A DNA stretch of 55,640 nt from a virus. The notes under the pieces were generated by a model. It saw only the letters and a program-made list of their open reading frames with translations, was not told where the DNA came from and did no database searches. A program made the translations under genes and the position numbers. The stretch is taken from positions 1 through 55,640 of the IMG/VR virus record IMGVR_UViG_3300009082_000005, one strand, 5' to 3'. Shown in pieces: positions 20,334 through 28,680 of this stretch. Position 1 is the first letter of the stretch. Each line of letters begins with the position of its first letter.

Positions 20334-20660
20334 ATGAAAATTAAAGAAGCTGACATAGTTGTAATATTTGATATAGGTATGAATGGAGAAATATTAGAAA
20401 GTAATTATGAAGAAAAAGAAGGAATAAATTTTGATGATTTTATAGGTGATAATTTAGGTGATTTAGTAGGAATAGAAGAAGGGCTGAAAGAGTATTTTGA
20501 TACAAAATCATGTTTTTTATTTAATTATAATTATTATGAAGGCAATGGACAATTTGATCCAATTGAATATGATGTATGCTTTGAGTTAGTAGATTCTTTT
20601 ATAATTGAAAAGGACATACATAAATATTACTTAGGAGAAGAAACAAGCAGAGATTTATAA
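20334..20660 (+). CDS. Acidic early protein, function unknown
   Basis: The protein has 108 residues, strongly acidic, starting MKIKEADIVVIFDIGMNGEIL. A similar layout (strand, long acidic region, EYDVCFELVDSFIIEKDIHKYY) recurs in the protein at 21421-21801, so the two are probably paralogues. AGGAGGAATGAG precedes the ATG. Confidence 0.6.
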   Translation: MKIKEADIVVIFDIGMNGEILESNYEEKEGINFDDFIGDNLGDLVGIEEGLKEYFDTKSCFLFNYNYYEGNGQFDPIEYDVCFELVDSFIIEKDIHKYYLGEETSRDL

Positions 20661-20712
20661 AATTATTTAAAAATGAAAATAATACAGAATCTCAAAAGGA
20701 GGATTATGTAAA

Positions 20713-20883
20713 ATGTCAAATAAAAATCATATGAGTATAAAAGTAATCAGTTTTGTAAATTTTGCTAAGAAAAGGTTTAATGATAATAATTTCAATTATA
20801 AAGTTGAATCTGTTGTAATTGGCAATGTGAGATATATAAATTCGGATTATAAGGGAAGTGAAGATATATGTGTATTGAAATAA
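20713..20883 (+). CDS. Small early protein, function unknown
   Basis: The protein has 56 residues, starting MSNKNHMSIKVISFVNFAKKRF. AGGAGG lies eight bases before the first ATG at 20706, which stops at once; ATG 20713 is next. It overlaps the following gene by 16 bases. Not recognised. Confidence 0.5.
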   Translation: MSNKNHMSIKVISFVNFAKKRFNDNNFNYKVESVVIGNVRYINSDYKGSEDICVLK

Positions 20884-21131
20884 AAATAAGTTATAGCTTG
20901 TATAAAAAGTATTCTGATTTACTGGACATAAAATTTAAACGAAGAGATAATCTTTCAAAAGAAAGGGCAAAGTTATTACTAAAAAGACCTGGCAATGAAG
21001 AAGAGCAAAGAATAGTTAACAATGACTTAAACATAGTAAATGACCAAATAACATATGCATCTGGTGAAATAGAAATACTGCGAAAATTTTTAAATGAAAT
21101 CGCAACAGAAAATAAAGAAGGTGGAGTATGA
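20868..21131 (+). CDS. Small helical early protein
   Basis: The protein has 87 residues, nearly all helix with heptad-like spacing (LLDIKFKRRDNLSKERAKLL ...). GGGAAGTGAAGATAT precedes ATG 20868. It overlaps the zinc-ribbon gene by four bases (ATGA). Not recognised. Confidence 0.6.
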   Translation: MCIEIKISYSLYKKYSDLLDIKFKRRDNLSKERAKLLLKRPGNEEEQRIVNNDLNIVNDQITYASGEIEILRKFLNEIATENKEGGV

Positions 21132-21424
21132 GGTGTGAAAAGTGTGGATGTGAAATAGATAGGGATATAATACTACAACTTTGTAATTGCTGTTTTGAAG
21201 AATACATAAAAAATTTGGATTTTGAATATTATGAAATGAAGGGAGAAAAGGACATGAGAAAGCATATAAAAAAATGTACAGTAATCGAAAAACTTAATGA
21301 GTACAGCAAAGATACGCTTATTGAATATATTATTACAGAGGGATTCATAAATTTCATGGAATTGGATAGGATTCAGAAAGATATTGAAAAGATGCTAGAG
21401 GGGGAAGCGAGGGAAGAGGTATGA
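21128..21424 (+). CDS. Small zinc-finger protein
   Basis: The protein has 98 residues. CEKCGCEIDRDIILQLCNCCFEEY gives a four-cysteine site at the N-terminus; the rest is helical. ATGA overlaps at both ends place it in a tightly coupled operon. It is one of at least seven zinc-ribbon mini-proteins in this genome. Confidence 0.6.
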   Translation: MRCEKCGCEIDRDIILQLCNCCFEEYIKNLDFEYYEMKGEKDMRKHIKKCTVIEKLNEYSKDTLIEYIITEGFINFMELDRIQKDIEKMLEGEAREEV

Positions 21425-21801
21425 AAAAATGTGATGTAGTGATAACTGTTGATGTGTTCAATGATTCTGAAAGATTTATAAGTGATAGAGTTGAATATTC
21501 TTATGATGTTAAAGACGATTATGATTGTACTGATTCTATAGACATGTTACTTGAAAATTTGATAGATGCTAAAGAAATAGAAGTTGACAATAGATATATT
21601 ATTATTGCTAAATTAGAACAAGAGGAAACATATGATATGGAATATGGAATTGAATATGATGAATACTTAGATGTAATAGAAATATTTTTGATTGATACTG
21701 ATATTTGCAAGAAATATTATATTAATGAATGTGAAGAAGATTTAAAAAGTGATGGAATAAAATTGGTTAATCCTTTTTCACAGGAAGGATGGATAGAGTG
21801 A
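21421..21801 (+). CDS. Acidic early protein, paralogue-like to 20334-20660
   Basis: The protein has 126 residues. It starts MKKCDVVITVDVFNDSERFI and ends with EYDEYLDVIEIFLIDTDICKKYY. Position of strands, acidity and the final I.KYY match the 108-residue protein upstream, suggesting duplication and divergence. Function unknown. GAGGT precedes the ATG. Confidence 0.6.
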   Translation: MKKCDVVITVDVFNDSERFISDRVEYSYDVKDDYDCTDSIDMLLENLIDAKEIEVDNRYIIIAKLEQEETYDMEYGIEYDEYLDVIEIFLIDTDICKKYYINECEEDLKSDGIKLVNPFSQEGWIE

Positions 21802-21932
21802 CTATAAAAGAACAATGCAAAAATGATGAAGCTGGAATCAATGTAAGAGTTAGTAAGTATTTTGAGAAGAATTTAGCAGATATGCTTAAAGTATTGGCTA
21901 AAAAGAGAAAGGAAAGATTATGTTTAAAGTAA
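21798..21932 (+). CDS. Very small protein, function unknown
   Basis: The protein has 44 residues with a GTG start overlapping the previous stop (GTGA). The sequence is VTIKEQCKNDEAGINVRVSK and a basic helical end. AAGGA lies about 13 bases upstream, rather far. Short but well framed between two coupled genes. Confidence 0.45.
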   Translation: MTIKEQCKNDEAGINVRVSKYFEKNLADMLKVLAKKRKERLCLK

Positions 21933-22099
21933 AAATTAAAGGAAAAGATGAAACTTCGTATTATAAGGTTTATGATGTAGTTAAAGAAAAAAATTATTTT
22001 GCTACTCATATTCATGGTGAGTATATAACTGAATTTTTAATACATGATTTTAAAAATGGATTTCACTGGGTTAATGCGAATTTATGTGAACCAGTATAA
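21920..22099 (+). CDS. Small beta-rich protein, function unknown
   Basis: The protein has 59 residues, MFKVKIKGKDETSYYKVYDVV then YFATHIHGEYITEFLIHDF, resembling a small SH3-like or beta-sandwich phage protein. AAAGGAAAG lies before ATG 21920. It overlaps the preceding small gene. Confidence 0.55.
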   Translation: MFKVKIKGKDETSYYKVYDVVKEKNYFATHIHGEYITEFLIHDFKNGFHWVNANLCEPV

Positions 22100-22139
22100 A
22101 GTAGATGGAGGTGTAACAGCCTCCAGAAAGGTTTTAAAA

Positions 22140-22319
22140 ATGAGTATTAAAAAAGTAAGTAGAGAAAAATCTCTAAGTATAATTGAAAATAGATTACCTT
22201 TAGGATTATTTTATACAATTGACAATGGAGTTTACATTGGAATTGATAATAAGGACAGCCATGCATGGACAGAAGAATTTAAGTCTCTAGGAAGTTGTAA
22301 AAGATGGTTAATGAGTTAG
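22140..22319 (+). CDS. Small protein, function unknown
   Basis: The protein has 59 residues, LPLGLFYTIDNGVYIGIDN then WTEEFKSLGSCKRWLM. This resembles short phage proteins ending in a conserved KRWLM-like motif. AGAAAGG before ATG 22140 supports this start over an earlier in-frame one. A TGGAGG...CCTCCA hairpin (22106-22125) lies just upstream and may mask a ribosome site. Confidence 0.55.
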   Translation: MSIKKVSREKSLSIIENRLPLGLFYTIDNGVYIGIDNKDSHAWTEEFKSLGSCKRWLMS

Positions 22320-22336
22320 GAAAGGAGGAATTTTGA

Positions 22337-22585
22337 TTGAATAAATTAATTGTAAAAACATTTTTAAAACATAATCCTCCAGTTAATTATTTTAAATTAT
22401 TAGATAATGCATTATTAATATGGAATGATGAAATAAAAGAAAAAACAGATTATAATTTTGATTATGCATTTACATATGATAGCATTAATGTTTTAAAAGA
22501 TGATAAAGATTATATATATTTAAATTTTGGAGAAGATAGACCACAAACATTAAAATTTAAAAAGAAAAGTAAAAATAAGATGTGA
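22337..22585 (+). CDS. Small protein, function unknown
   Basis: The protein has 82 residues, with a TTG start at 22337 and AAAGGAGG eight bases before. LIVKTFLKHNPPVNYFKLL and a lysine-rich end KFKKKSKNKM. Not recognised. Confidence 0.55.
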   Translation: MNKLIVKTFLKHNPPVNYFKLLDNALLIWNDEIKEKTDYNFDYAFTYDSINVLKDDKDYIYLNFGEDRPQTLKFKKKSKNKM

Positions 22586-22612
22586 TTGTGAATTTATACA
22601 GGAGGAATTTTG

Positions 22613-22852
22613 ATGGATGATTATGAAATCAAAAAAGCTAATTATTATAAAACTTTAGATGCTGATAAAACTATTCCAAAGTTAAAAATAGGTCAGAAAT
22701 ATATTGGGTTAAAGTCAAATAAAATTTATATTGTTTATTTTAACGATGAAGAACAGAGAATAGCAATGAAAAGAATTGAAAAAAAATCTCATTTTTTAGA
22801 TTGTCATTTAGATATGTTTGAATGGGATTTATTAAGAATAGTAGAAGAATAG
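22613..22852 (+). CDS. Small protein with SH3-like strand pattern
   Basis: The protein has 79 residues. TIPKLKIGQKYIGLKSNKIYIVYFNDEEQRIAMKRIE suggests a five-strand barrel. GGAGG is seven bases before ATG 22613. Function unknown. Confidence 0.55.
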   Translation: MDDYEIKKANYYKTLDADKTIPKLKIGQKYIGLKSNKIYIVYFNDEEQRIAMKRIEKKSHFLDCHLDMFEWDLLRIVEE

Positions 22853-22864
22853 GATGGATTTAAA

Positions 22865-23050
22865 ATGAAAAAATTAGGTTACATACACGATGTTGCAAGT
22901 GATATGATTAATATGTTAATTCAGTATAAGGAATTAGAAGAACTAGAAGGCAGCGGAAAAGATTTTGAAAATGAGATATACAAAATTAAAGCAGTCAAAA
23001 AAGATGGAAAAATAATTATTGAAATAGAACAACAACAAAAAGAGCTGTAA
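22865..23050 (+). CDS. Small helical protein, end of early operon
   Basis: The protein has 61 residues, MKKLGYIHDVASDMINMLIQY with a charged C-terminus. AGGATGG lies upstream. The stop codon is inside the following terminator stem. Confidence 0.55.
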   Translation: MKKLGYIHDVASDMINMLIQYKELEELEGSGKDFENEIYKIKAVKKDGKIIIEIEQQQKEL

Positions 23051-23062
23051 TGGCTCTTTTTT
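23037..23062 (+). terminator. Terminator of the early operon
   Basis: AAAAAGAGC (23037-23045) pairs with GCTCTTTTT (23053-23061) across a seven-base loop, ending in six Ts. It probably also serves the converging 23071-23340 gene. Confidence 0.8.
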
Positions 23063-23070
23063 ATACTCAC

Positions 23071-23340
23071 TTAAAATTTTTTGTAAAAATTATTATATAA
23101 ATATTTTTTTATTTTTTCAATTTCATCAAAGTTAAATTTAATAAAATCATTTTCGTTTTCTAATATAAAATAATAATCTCTAAACTCTTTATTTGGATAT
23201 TTTTTATGGATTCCCCATCTACCAGTAAATGAAAAATAATACATTAGGATTCTTTTATTGATATAATATATTGGTTTTACATATCCTTTAAATCCAAAAC
23301 TATCAAAAATTTCAATTAATTGAGTTTCTATTTTTTTCAC
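23071..23340 (-). CDS. Small protein on the opposite strand, function unknown
   Basis: The protein has 89 residues, with GTG start at 23340 and GGTGG upstream. It is rich in Tyr, Phe and Lys: MKKIETQLIEIFDSFGFKGYVK, RWGIHKKYPNKEFRDYYF. With the small membrane gene before it, it forms a two-gene leftward island inside the rightward early region, a typical moron-like arrangement. Not recognised. Confidence 0.6.
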   Translation of the reverse strand: MKKIETQLIEIFDSFGFKGYVKPIYYINKRILMYYFSFTGRWGIHKKYPNKEFRDYYFILENENDFIKFNFDEIEKIKKYLYNNFYKKF

Positions 23341-23357
23341 TAAATACCACCTATATT

Positions 23358-23519
23358 TTAAACATAAAATAACCTTCCTAATAAATTAATGATGCCTGCT
23401 ACAATATAAAAAGGCAACAATATAATAATATAGCATATATAAAAAATTGCAAATATCATGCATATTACAAAGAAAAATAATAAAATTATGAAGAAAAATA
23501 GCCATTCTAATACATTCAT
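23358..23519 (-). CDS. Small hydrophobic membrane protein
   Basis: The protein has 53 residues, nearly all hydrophobic (LEWLFFFIILLFFFVICMIFAIFYI...), probably two helices. The ribosome site is weak (GTTGGTG). It is upstream of, and co-directional with, the 23340 gene. Superinfection exclusion or a toxin-like peptide are options, but unproven. Confidence 0.5.
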   Translation of the reverse strand: MNVLEWLFFFIILLFFFVICMIFAIFYICYIIILLPFYIVAGIINLLGRLFYV

Positions 23520-23657
23520 ATTGCACCAACTTTTTTAAAGAATTATACCATATATTTTTTTATTTTTATGATATAATTCAGATAGGTTTTTGCCGTTTTA
23601 TCCTGAAAAAACGAGTATTAAATATCTATATATTAAATAATAAATAAAGATGTACAA

Positions 23658-23688
23658 AAAAAAGCCTTATCCCACATAAGGCTTTTTT
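23658..23688. terminator. Strong bidirectional terminator
   Basis: A perfect 13-bp stem (AAAAAAGCCTTAT) with a five-base loop and A/T tracts on both sides. It isolates the leftward island from the rightward operon at 23785. The gap 23520-23657 holds no gene; a TATAAT on the minus strand near 23545 may start the leftward island. Confidence 0.85.
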
Positions 23689-23724
23689 GTTGTTTATTAC
23701 ACTTATATTACATAGTATTGTCTA

Positions 23725-23753
23725 TTGACTTATATAGTACTTTATAGTATTAT
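23725..23753 (+). promoter_or_regulatory. Promoter of the recombination operon
   Basis: TTGACT, 17 bases, TATTAT, with repeated TATAGTA/TATAGTAC words across the spacer. The same promoter form and words recur at 27308-27336, so both are probably controlled by one regulator. Confidence 0.75.
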
Positions 23754-23784
23754 ATAAGTATAATATTTGATGGAGGAATGAGTC

Positions 23785-24963
23785 ATGGCATGGTATTATG
23801 GAACATTTTCATGTGGGTGCGAAGGAAGGGTTAATATAATTGGCCCAGTTAAAAACAGGCAATGGATTGCAGACAAAAAGTTTGAAAATCTTTGCGAAGA
23901 ATGCTATAAAAAAGCATTTTTAGAAAAATTGGAAAAGGAGAAAAAGGAAGCAACAGAAAAGGCAAAAGAAATGGAATTGCCTGAATTACAAGGCACAGAA
24001 AAACAAGTACCTTGGGCAAATACAATTAGGCAAAAATTTATAGAAAAAATTGAAAATAAATATATTTATTTTGATAAAGAAGATGACTATTTTAGAATCT
24101 CTGAAATTGTTCTTGATACTAGATATATTTCAAGAACAGCAAAAGAGTTTGATTCAAAAAAATTTTTAAACTGGATATTGGAAAATAAAGTTACAGCAAA
24201 ATTTTATATAGACAATAGGGAATTTTATTCAAGTACTATGAGTAAGATTTTTAAAGAATTTTTAAATGATATTGTTGAAAATAAAATTGAGAAAGAATTT
24301 GAAAAGGAAATTGAAACAGAATTAACAGCATATCCAGAAAATTCAGAATCTTTAGAACCTGTAATTTTGACTATGCGTAAAAATAAAATTACAGCTAAGT
24401 ACAGCAAAGACGATAAATTCAAAGAAATAATCAAATCAAAAGATTTTTGCTGGGATTGGAGTAATTATACCTGGGAATTAATTATAAATAGTAAAAATGG
24501 AACTATAGAAGATAGAATAATCGAAGCAGGAAACAAGCTTCTTAATGCTGGCTTTCCTGTGAAATTTGATAGCATTGAATTAAAAAATAAAGCTATCAAA
24601 GGAGAATACAAAGAAGAAATAACAAAATGGATTGTTTTACTGGAAAATGGAAGATTGGGTATCTGGTTTAAATTTAGAAATGATACTTTATATAAGACAG
24701 CCAAAACAATAAAAAGCTCAAAATGGGAAAGTCCATACATATCGGTTAAAATTGAACATTTTGAAGAAGTATTGGATTATGCAGAATTAAATGGATTTAC
24801 TGTAAAAGAAAATGCAATGAAGACAATAGAAAAATTCAGGGAAAGTATAGAAAAAATTGAAACTGTAAATCCAGAAACAAAGAATACTAGCAATAAAGAA
24901 GTAAATAAGTTAGAAGAAATTTTAAATAGTAAGGATGATATTTTAGATGATCTTAAAGACTAA
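23785..24963 (+). CDS. Zinc-finger protein of the recombination module, function unknown
   Basis: The protein has 392 residues. The N-terminus MAWYYGTFSCGCEGRVNIIG with CEECYKK gives a CxC...CxxC zinc site. A long coiled coil comes next, then beta-rich repeats with IIKSKDFCWDWSNYTWE. GGAGG precedes the ATG. It overlaps the SNF2 helicase by 17 bases. In related phages a protein of this type often precedes the helicase. A DNA-binding accessory to the helicase is plausible. Confidence 0.65.
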   Translation: MAWYYGTFSCGCEGRVNIIGPVKNRQWIADKKFENLCEECYKKAFLEKLEKEKKEATEKAKEMELPELQGTEKQVPWANTIRQKFIEKIENKYIYFDKEDDYFRISEIVLDTRYISRTAKEFDSKKFLNWILENKVTAKFYIDNREFYSSTMSKIFKEFLNDIVENKIEKEFEKEIETELTAYPENSESLEPVILTMRKNKITAKYSKDDKFKEIIKSKDFCWDWSNYTWELIINSKNGTIEDRIIEAGNKLLNAGFPVKFDSIELKNKAIKGEYKEEITKWIVLLENGRLGIWFKFRNDTLYKTAKTIKSSKWESPYISVKIEHFEEVLDYAELNGFTVKENAMKTIEKFRESIEKIETVNPETKNTSNKEVNKLEEILNSKDDILDDLKD

Positions 24964-26311
24964 ACTCAAAGAGCATCAAATAAAGGCAGTTGAAAAATTA
25001 TCAAAAATTAAAATAGGTGCCTTGTATATGGAGCAAGGCACAGGAAAGACAAGGACAGCCTTAGAACTTATAAAAAATCGATTAGAATCAAGCAAAGTCG
25101 AAAAGGTTCTTTGGCTTTGTCCATGTTCTGTTAAGTCTGAAATAAAAAAAGAGCTGGATAAGCATGTTGGATCTGATTATAATAATATAATTTTGATTCA
25201 TGGAATAGAAAGCTTGTCCAGTTCAATTAGATTGAATTCACTATTATTAAAATTGGTCAATAAATTTAAGACTTATCTTATAATAGATGAATCAAATCTT
25301 GTAAAAAATCCTGCAACAATGAGGACTAAAAATATCCAGAGATTAGCTGATATATGTAAATATAAGTTAATCTTAAATGGTACTCCAGTTAGCAAAAACG
25401 AGGCAGACTTATATTCACAATGGTATATTTTAGATTGGAGAATTTTAGGATACAAGTCTTTCTGGAGTTTTTCTGCAAATCATCTTGAATACGATGATTA
25501 CGGCAGAATAAGAAGGACATTAAATGTTGATTATTTATCAAGAAAGATTGCACCATATACTTATCAGGTGAAAAAATCTGAGTGTATAGATTTACCTGAT
25601 AAAAAATACAATGAATATGGATTTGAAATGACAGAAAAGCAAGCTGAACATTATATTGAAGTCAAATTTGAATTTTTGGAACAAGTGGATGAGTATGATC
25701 CAACAACAATATACCGCTTGTTTACAGCATTACAACACGTTACATCAGGGAATAGAATTATATCAAACTATAAATATAGGATAAGAACAAAACCATTTTT
25801 TGAAAATCCCTTGCATAATCCAAGAATGAAAAAACTACTTGATATACTATCAGATGAAAAATACATCATCTGGTGCAAATATACAAGTGAAATAAAAGAT
25901 ATAGAAAAAATATTATCTGAAAAGTATGGACCAGAAATGGTTACCACTTTTTACGGAGAAATAAAACAAAAGCAAAGGATTGAAAATATAGAAAAATTCA
26001 GGAATAAAGCACTATTTTTTATAGCAAATAAAACATGTGCAGGATATGGATTAAATCTTCAATTCTGCAATAGGGCTATATATTACAGTAATGATTTTGA
26101 CTTTGCAACTAGAAGTCAAAGCGAAGACAGAATATATAGGATTGGACAGGATAAAGAGACATGGATTTATGACATAAAGGCATATGATTCTATAGATGAA
26201 GTAATATTAAACTGCTTATTCAGAAAAGAAAAATTAGTTAATGCTTTCAAAAGATGGATAGACAACTATAAAAATAAAAATTTAAAGGAGAAAAAATATG
26301 AAAACAAATGA
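24947..26311 (+). CDS. SNF2-family DNA helicase/translocase
   Basis: The protein has 454 residues. Motif I is MEQGTGKT (about residues 28-35), motif II IDESN, and motif VI RSQSEDRIYRIGQ. The Q-x-x-R-x-x-R-x-G-Q ending is typical of phage SNF2 proteins. It uses ATP to move along duplex DNA and commonly accompanies phage recombination or replication genes. It is coupled at both ends to neighbouring genes. Confidence 0.88.
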   Translation: MILKTKLKEHQIKAVEKLSKIKIGALYMEQGTGKTRTALELIKNRLESSKVEKVLWLCPCSVKSEIKKELDKHVGSDYNNIILIHGIESLSSSIRLNSLLLKLVNKFKTYLIIDESNLVKNPATMRTKNIQRLADICKYKLILNGTPVSKNEADLYSQWYILDWRILGYKSFWSFSANHLEYDDYGRIRRTLNVDYLSRKIAPYTYQVKKSECIDLPDKKYNEYGFEMTEKQAEHYIEVKFEFLEQVDEYDPTTIYRLFTALQHVTSGNRIISNYKYRIRTKPFFENPLHNPRMKKLLDILSDEKYIIWCKYTSEIKDIEKILSEKYGPEMVTTFYGEIKQKQRIENIEKFRNKALFFIANKTCAGYGLNLQFCNRAIYYSNDFDFATRSQSEDRIYRIGQDKETWIYDIKAYDSIDEVILNCLFRKEKLVNAFKRWIDNYKNKNLKEKKYENK

Positions 26312-27299
26312 AATTGAAATGACAAATGAAATGTTACTTAATCAATTGAAAGATTGTGAATTACTTTTTAAAAGAACAGAAGGCGATAATAATAAGTGGG
26401 TGTCTACTAGAAGATACGGAATAGGCGGGAGTGAAATAGGTACTATATGCGGAGTTAATCCATATGCTTGCTTGATGGACTTATATTTATACAAGGTATA
26501 TGGAACTAGGCAAGAATTTACTGAAGAAGCAAAAGAAAGAATGCGTTGGGGTACAATTTTAGAAGATGTAATTGCAATGGAATTTGAAAGAAAAAATAAT
26601 GCAAAATGTTACAAAATTGATATGTTGAAAAATAAAAATTATAATTTTTTACTTGCAAATGTTGACAGGCTGATTACAGAAAATGGAGAAGTAACAGCGA
26701 TTTTAGAGTGCAAAACAGCAGGAGCAAGTTCTAAAGATGATTGGATTAACGGAATAATACCTGTATCCTATGTATATCAAGTTCAATGGTACATGTATAT
26801 TACTGGTATACATAAAAGTTATATTGCTGGGTTAATAGGTGGTCAAGTTTATACCCAGAAGGAAATTATATATGATTCAAATTTGATTGAAAATATATTA
26901 TTGCCAAAAGCATGGGATTTTTGGCATAAAAATGTATTAGCAAAAGAAGAGCCTGAAATTGATGGCAGTCAAGCTGCTGTTAATTTTATAAAAAATAAAT
27001 ATCCTACTCCTACAAGTAAAGAAATATGTAGTTTAGATACCGATTACGAAGAAATGATTATTAAGTTAAAAGAACTAAAAGAAAAGAAAGCAGAAATAGA
27101 AGAAGAAATAAATTTATATGAAAATAAAATAAAACTTGCTATGGATGGAGGTAGCAAGGCAGAAACAAATAATTTTTATATTAATTGGGGATTAAGAAAA
27201 ACAACAAGAGTAGATACAGATAGGTTGAAGAAAGATTTTCTATATGATGAATACTCTAAACAGAGTGAATTCAGGGTATTTATCATAAAAGAAAAATAA
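26298..27299 (+). CDS. YqaJ-type viral exonuclease
   Basis: The protein has 333 residues. RRYGIGGSEIGTICGVNPYACLMDLYLYKVYG, then MRWGTILEDVIAMEFE and ILECKTAGA, are the motifs of the YqaJ/lambda-exo fold (catalytic D/E-x-K as ECK). A helical C-domain follows. It resects double-strand ends for the Rad52-like annealase. AAGGAG precedes ATG 26298. Confidence 0.88.
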   Translation: MKTNEIEMTNEMLLNQLKDCELLFKRTEGDNNKWVSTRRYGIGGSEIGTICGVNPYACLMDLYLYKVYGTRQEFTEEAKERMRWGTILEDVIAMEFERKNNAKCYKIDMLKNKNYNFLLANVDRLITENGEVTAILECKTAGASSKDDWINGIIPVSYVYQVQWYMYITGIHKSYIAGLIGGQVYTQKEIIYDSNLIENILLPKAWDFWHKNVLAKEEPEIDGSQAAVNFIKNKYPTPTSKEICSLDTDYEEMIIKLKELKEKKAEIEEEINLYENKIKLAMDGGSKAETNNFYINWGLRKTTRVDTDRLKKDFLYDEYSKQSEFRVFIIKEK

Positions 27300-27307
27300 T
27301 ACATGTA

Positions 27308-27336
27308 TTGACTAATATAATTCTATGTAGTATTAT
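27308..27336 (+). promoter_or_regulatory. Promoter of the IbrA-like/IbrB-like operon
   Basis: TTGACT (27308-27313), 17 bases, TATTAT (27331-27336). The flanking words TATGTAG and TATAGTAC match those of 23725-23753. Confidence 0.72.
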
Positions 27337-27381
27337 ATATGTATAGTACTATGTAGAATTATTTGATTTAGGAGGTATAAA

Positions 27382-28680
27382 ATGGCAAAAATATATAAAA
27401 ATGAAACATGTTTAGATGCCTGTTTGAAAAGATATGATTATATATTTACAGAATTTGAAAATATATATTTCAGCGTATCAGGCGGAAAAGATAGCTCTGT
27501 TATGCTTCAATTAGCTAATATGAAAGCTAAAGAGCATAATAAAAAATTCGATATTCTTTTTATTGATTTAGAAGCACAATATAAAGCAACTATTGACCAT
27601 GTGCAAGAATTGTTTGATTCGTGTACACAGATTAATAAAATATACTGGATATGTCTACCTTTATCTTTACGTAATGCAGTGTCTATTTTACAGCCAAAAT
27701 GGACATGCTGGGATATTTCAGAAAAAAATAAGTGGGTTCGTGATATGCCTAAAAATAAGCATGTTATAAATGAATCCAAAATAGAAAAATTAAACTGGAA
27801 TTGGTTTAAACCTCAAATGGAATTTGAAGAATTTATTATTGAATTCGCAAAATGGTATTCAGAAAAAAACGGATTAACAGCAACAGGGATTGGAATAAGA
27901 AGTGATGAATCGCTAAACCGTTTCACTACTATAATTTCAGAATCAAAAGAAAAGTATAAAAATAAACAGTGGACTACTAGAGTTCGAAAAAATGCTAAAC
28001 CTTTTTACTGTTATAATTTTTTTCCTCTATATGATTTTCGCACAGAGGATATATGGGGAACAGTATTCAAATATAATTTTTTATACAATGAAATATATGA
28101 AATGATGTATAAAAATGGGTTATCAATTCATGAACAAAGACTATGTCAACCTTATGGAGATGACCAAAGAAATGGATTAGACCAGTTTAAAGCTCTTGAA
28201 TACGAAACTTGGGAAAAAGTTTTGAACAGGGTAAACGGAGTTAATTTTGGAAATATTTATGCAAGGACTAGTTTATTAGGTAATCTTACAACTCAAAAGC
28301 CAGATGAAATGAACTGGCAAGAATATACAGTATTTTTATTAGAATCAATTAGAATTTATGCTCCAGAACTAGAGGAACATTATTATAATAAAATTAAAAC
28401 TGCTATGGCTTGGTGGGAAGAAAAAGAAAATACGCCAGTTGAAAAAATAGCAGATACAGGAGATTTAAAACTAGAATCTGAAAGAAAAATTGCTACATGG
28501 AGAAGGATAGCAAGAGCAATTGAAAAAAATGACTTTTGGATGAAAAGACTTAGCTTTGCAGCAACTAAGTCAGATGTTGAAAAACTTAACAAGCTTAAAG
28601 AAAAATATAGAAAGCTTGTTGGAGATGGGAAAATTGACAAAGACATGAATAGATATTTGAAAGGAGAATTATGTGTATGA
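27382..28680 (+). CDS. IbrA-like PAPS-reductase-family protein (DUF3440)
   Basis: The protein has 432 residues. The PP-loop SGGKDSSVML (about residues 34-43) binds a nucleotide. Later blocks TATGIGIRSDESLNRF and PFYCYNFFPLYDFRTEDIW are those of the IbrA/DUF3440 family, which belongs to the PAPS reductase/ATP pyrophosphatase fold. IbrA acts with a ParB-like partner, IbrB, which follows here. The related DndC works in DNA phosphorothioation, so a nucleotide or DNA modification role is possible. AGGAGG lies before the ATG. Family strong, function open. Confidence 0.82.
   Translation: MAKIYKNETCLDACLKRYDYIFTEFENIYFSVSGGKDSSVMLQLANMKAKEHNKKFDILFIDLEAQYKATIDHVQELFDSCTQINKIYWICLPLSLRNAVSILQPKWTCWDISEKNKWVRDMPKNKHVINESKIEKLNWNWFKPQMEFEEFIIEFAKWYSEKNGLTATGIGIRSDESLNRFTTIISESKEKYKNKQWTTRVRKNAKPFYCYNFFPLYDFRTEDIWGTVFKYNFLYNEIYEMMYKNGLSIHEQRLCQPYGDDQRNGLDQFKALEYETWEKVLNRVNGVNFGNIYARTSLLGNLTTQKPDEMNWQEYTVFLLESIRIYAPELEEHYYNKIKTAMAWWEEKENTPVEKIADTGDLKLESERKIATWRRIARAIEKNDFWMKRLSFAATKSDVEKLNKLKEKYRKLVGDGKIDKDMNRYLKGELCV

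Noticed and set aside
20797-20815. Partial match of spacer 1 (TATAAAGTTGAAT) within the phage itself
   Set aside because: Only 13 bases match in an AT-rich genome, far short of a protospacer, so self-targeting is not supported.
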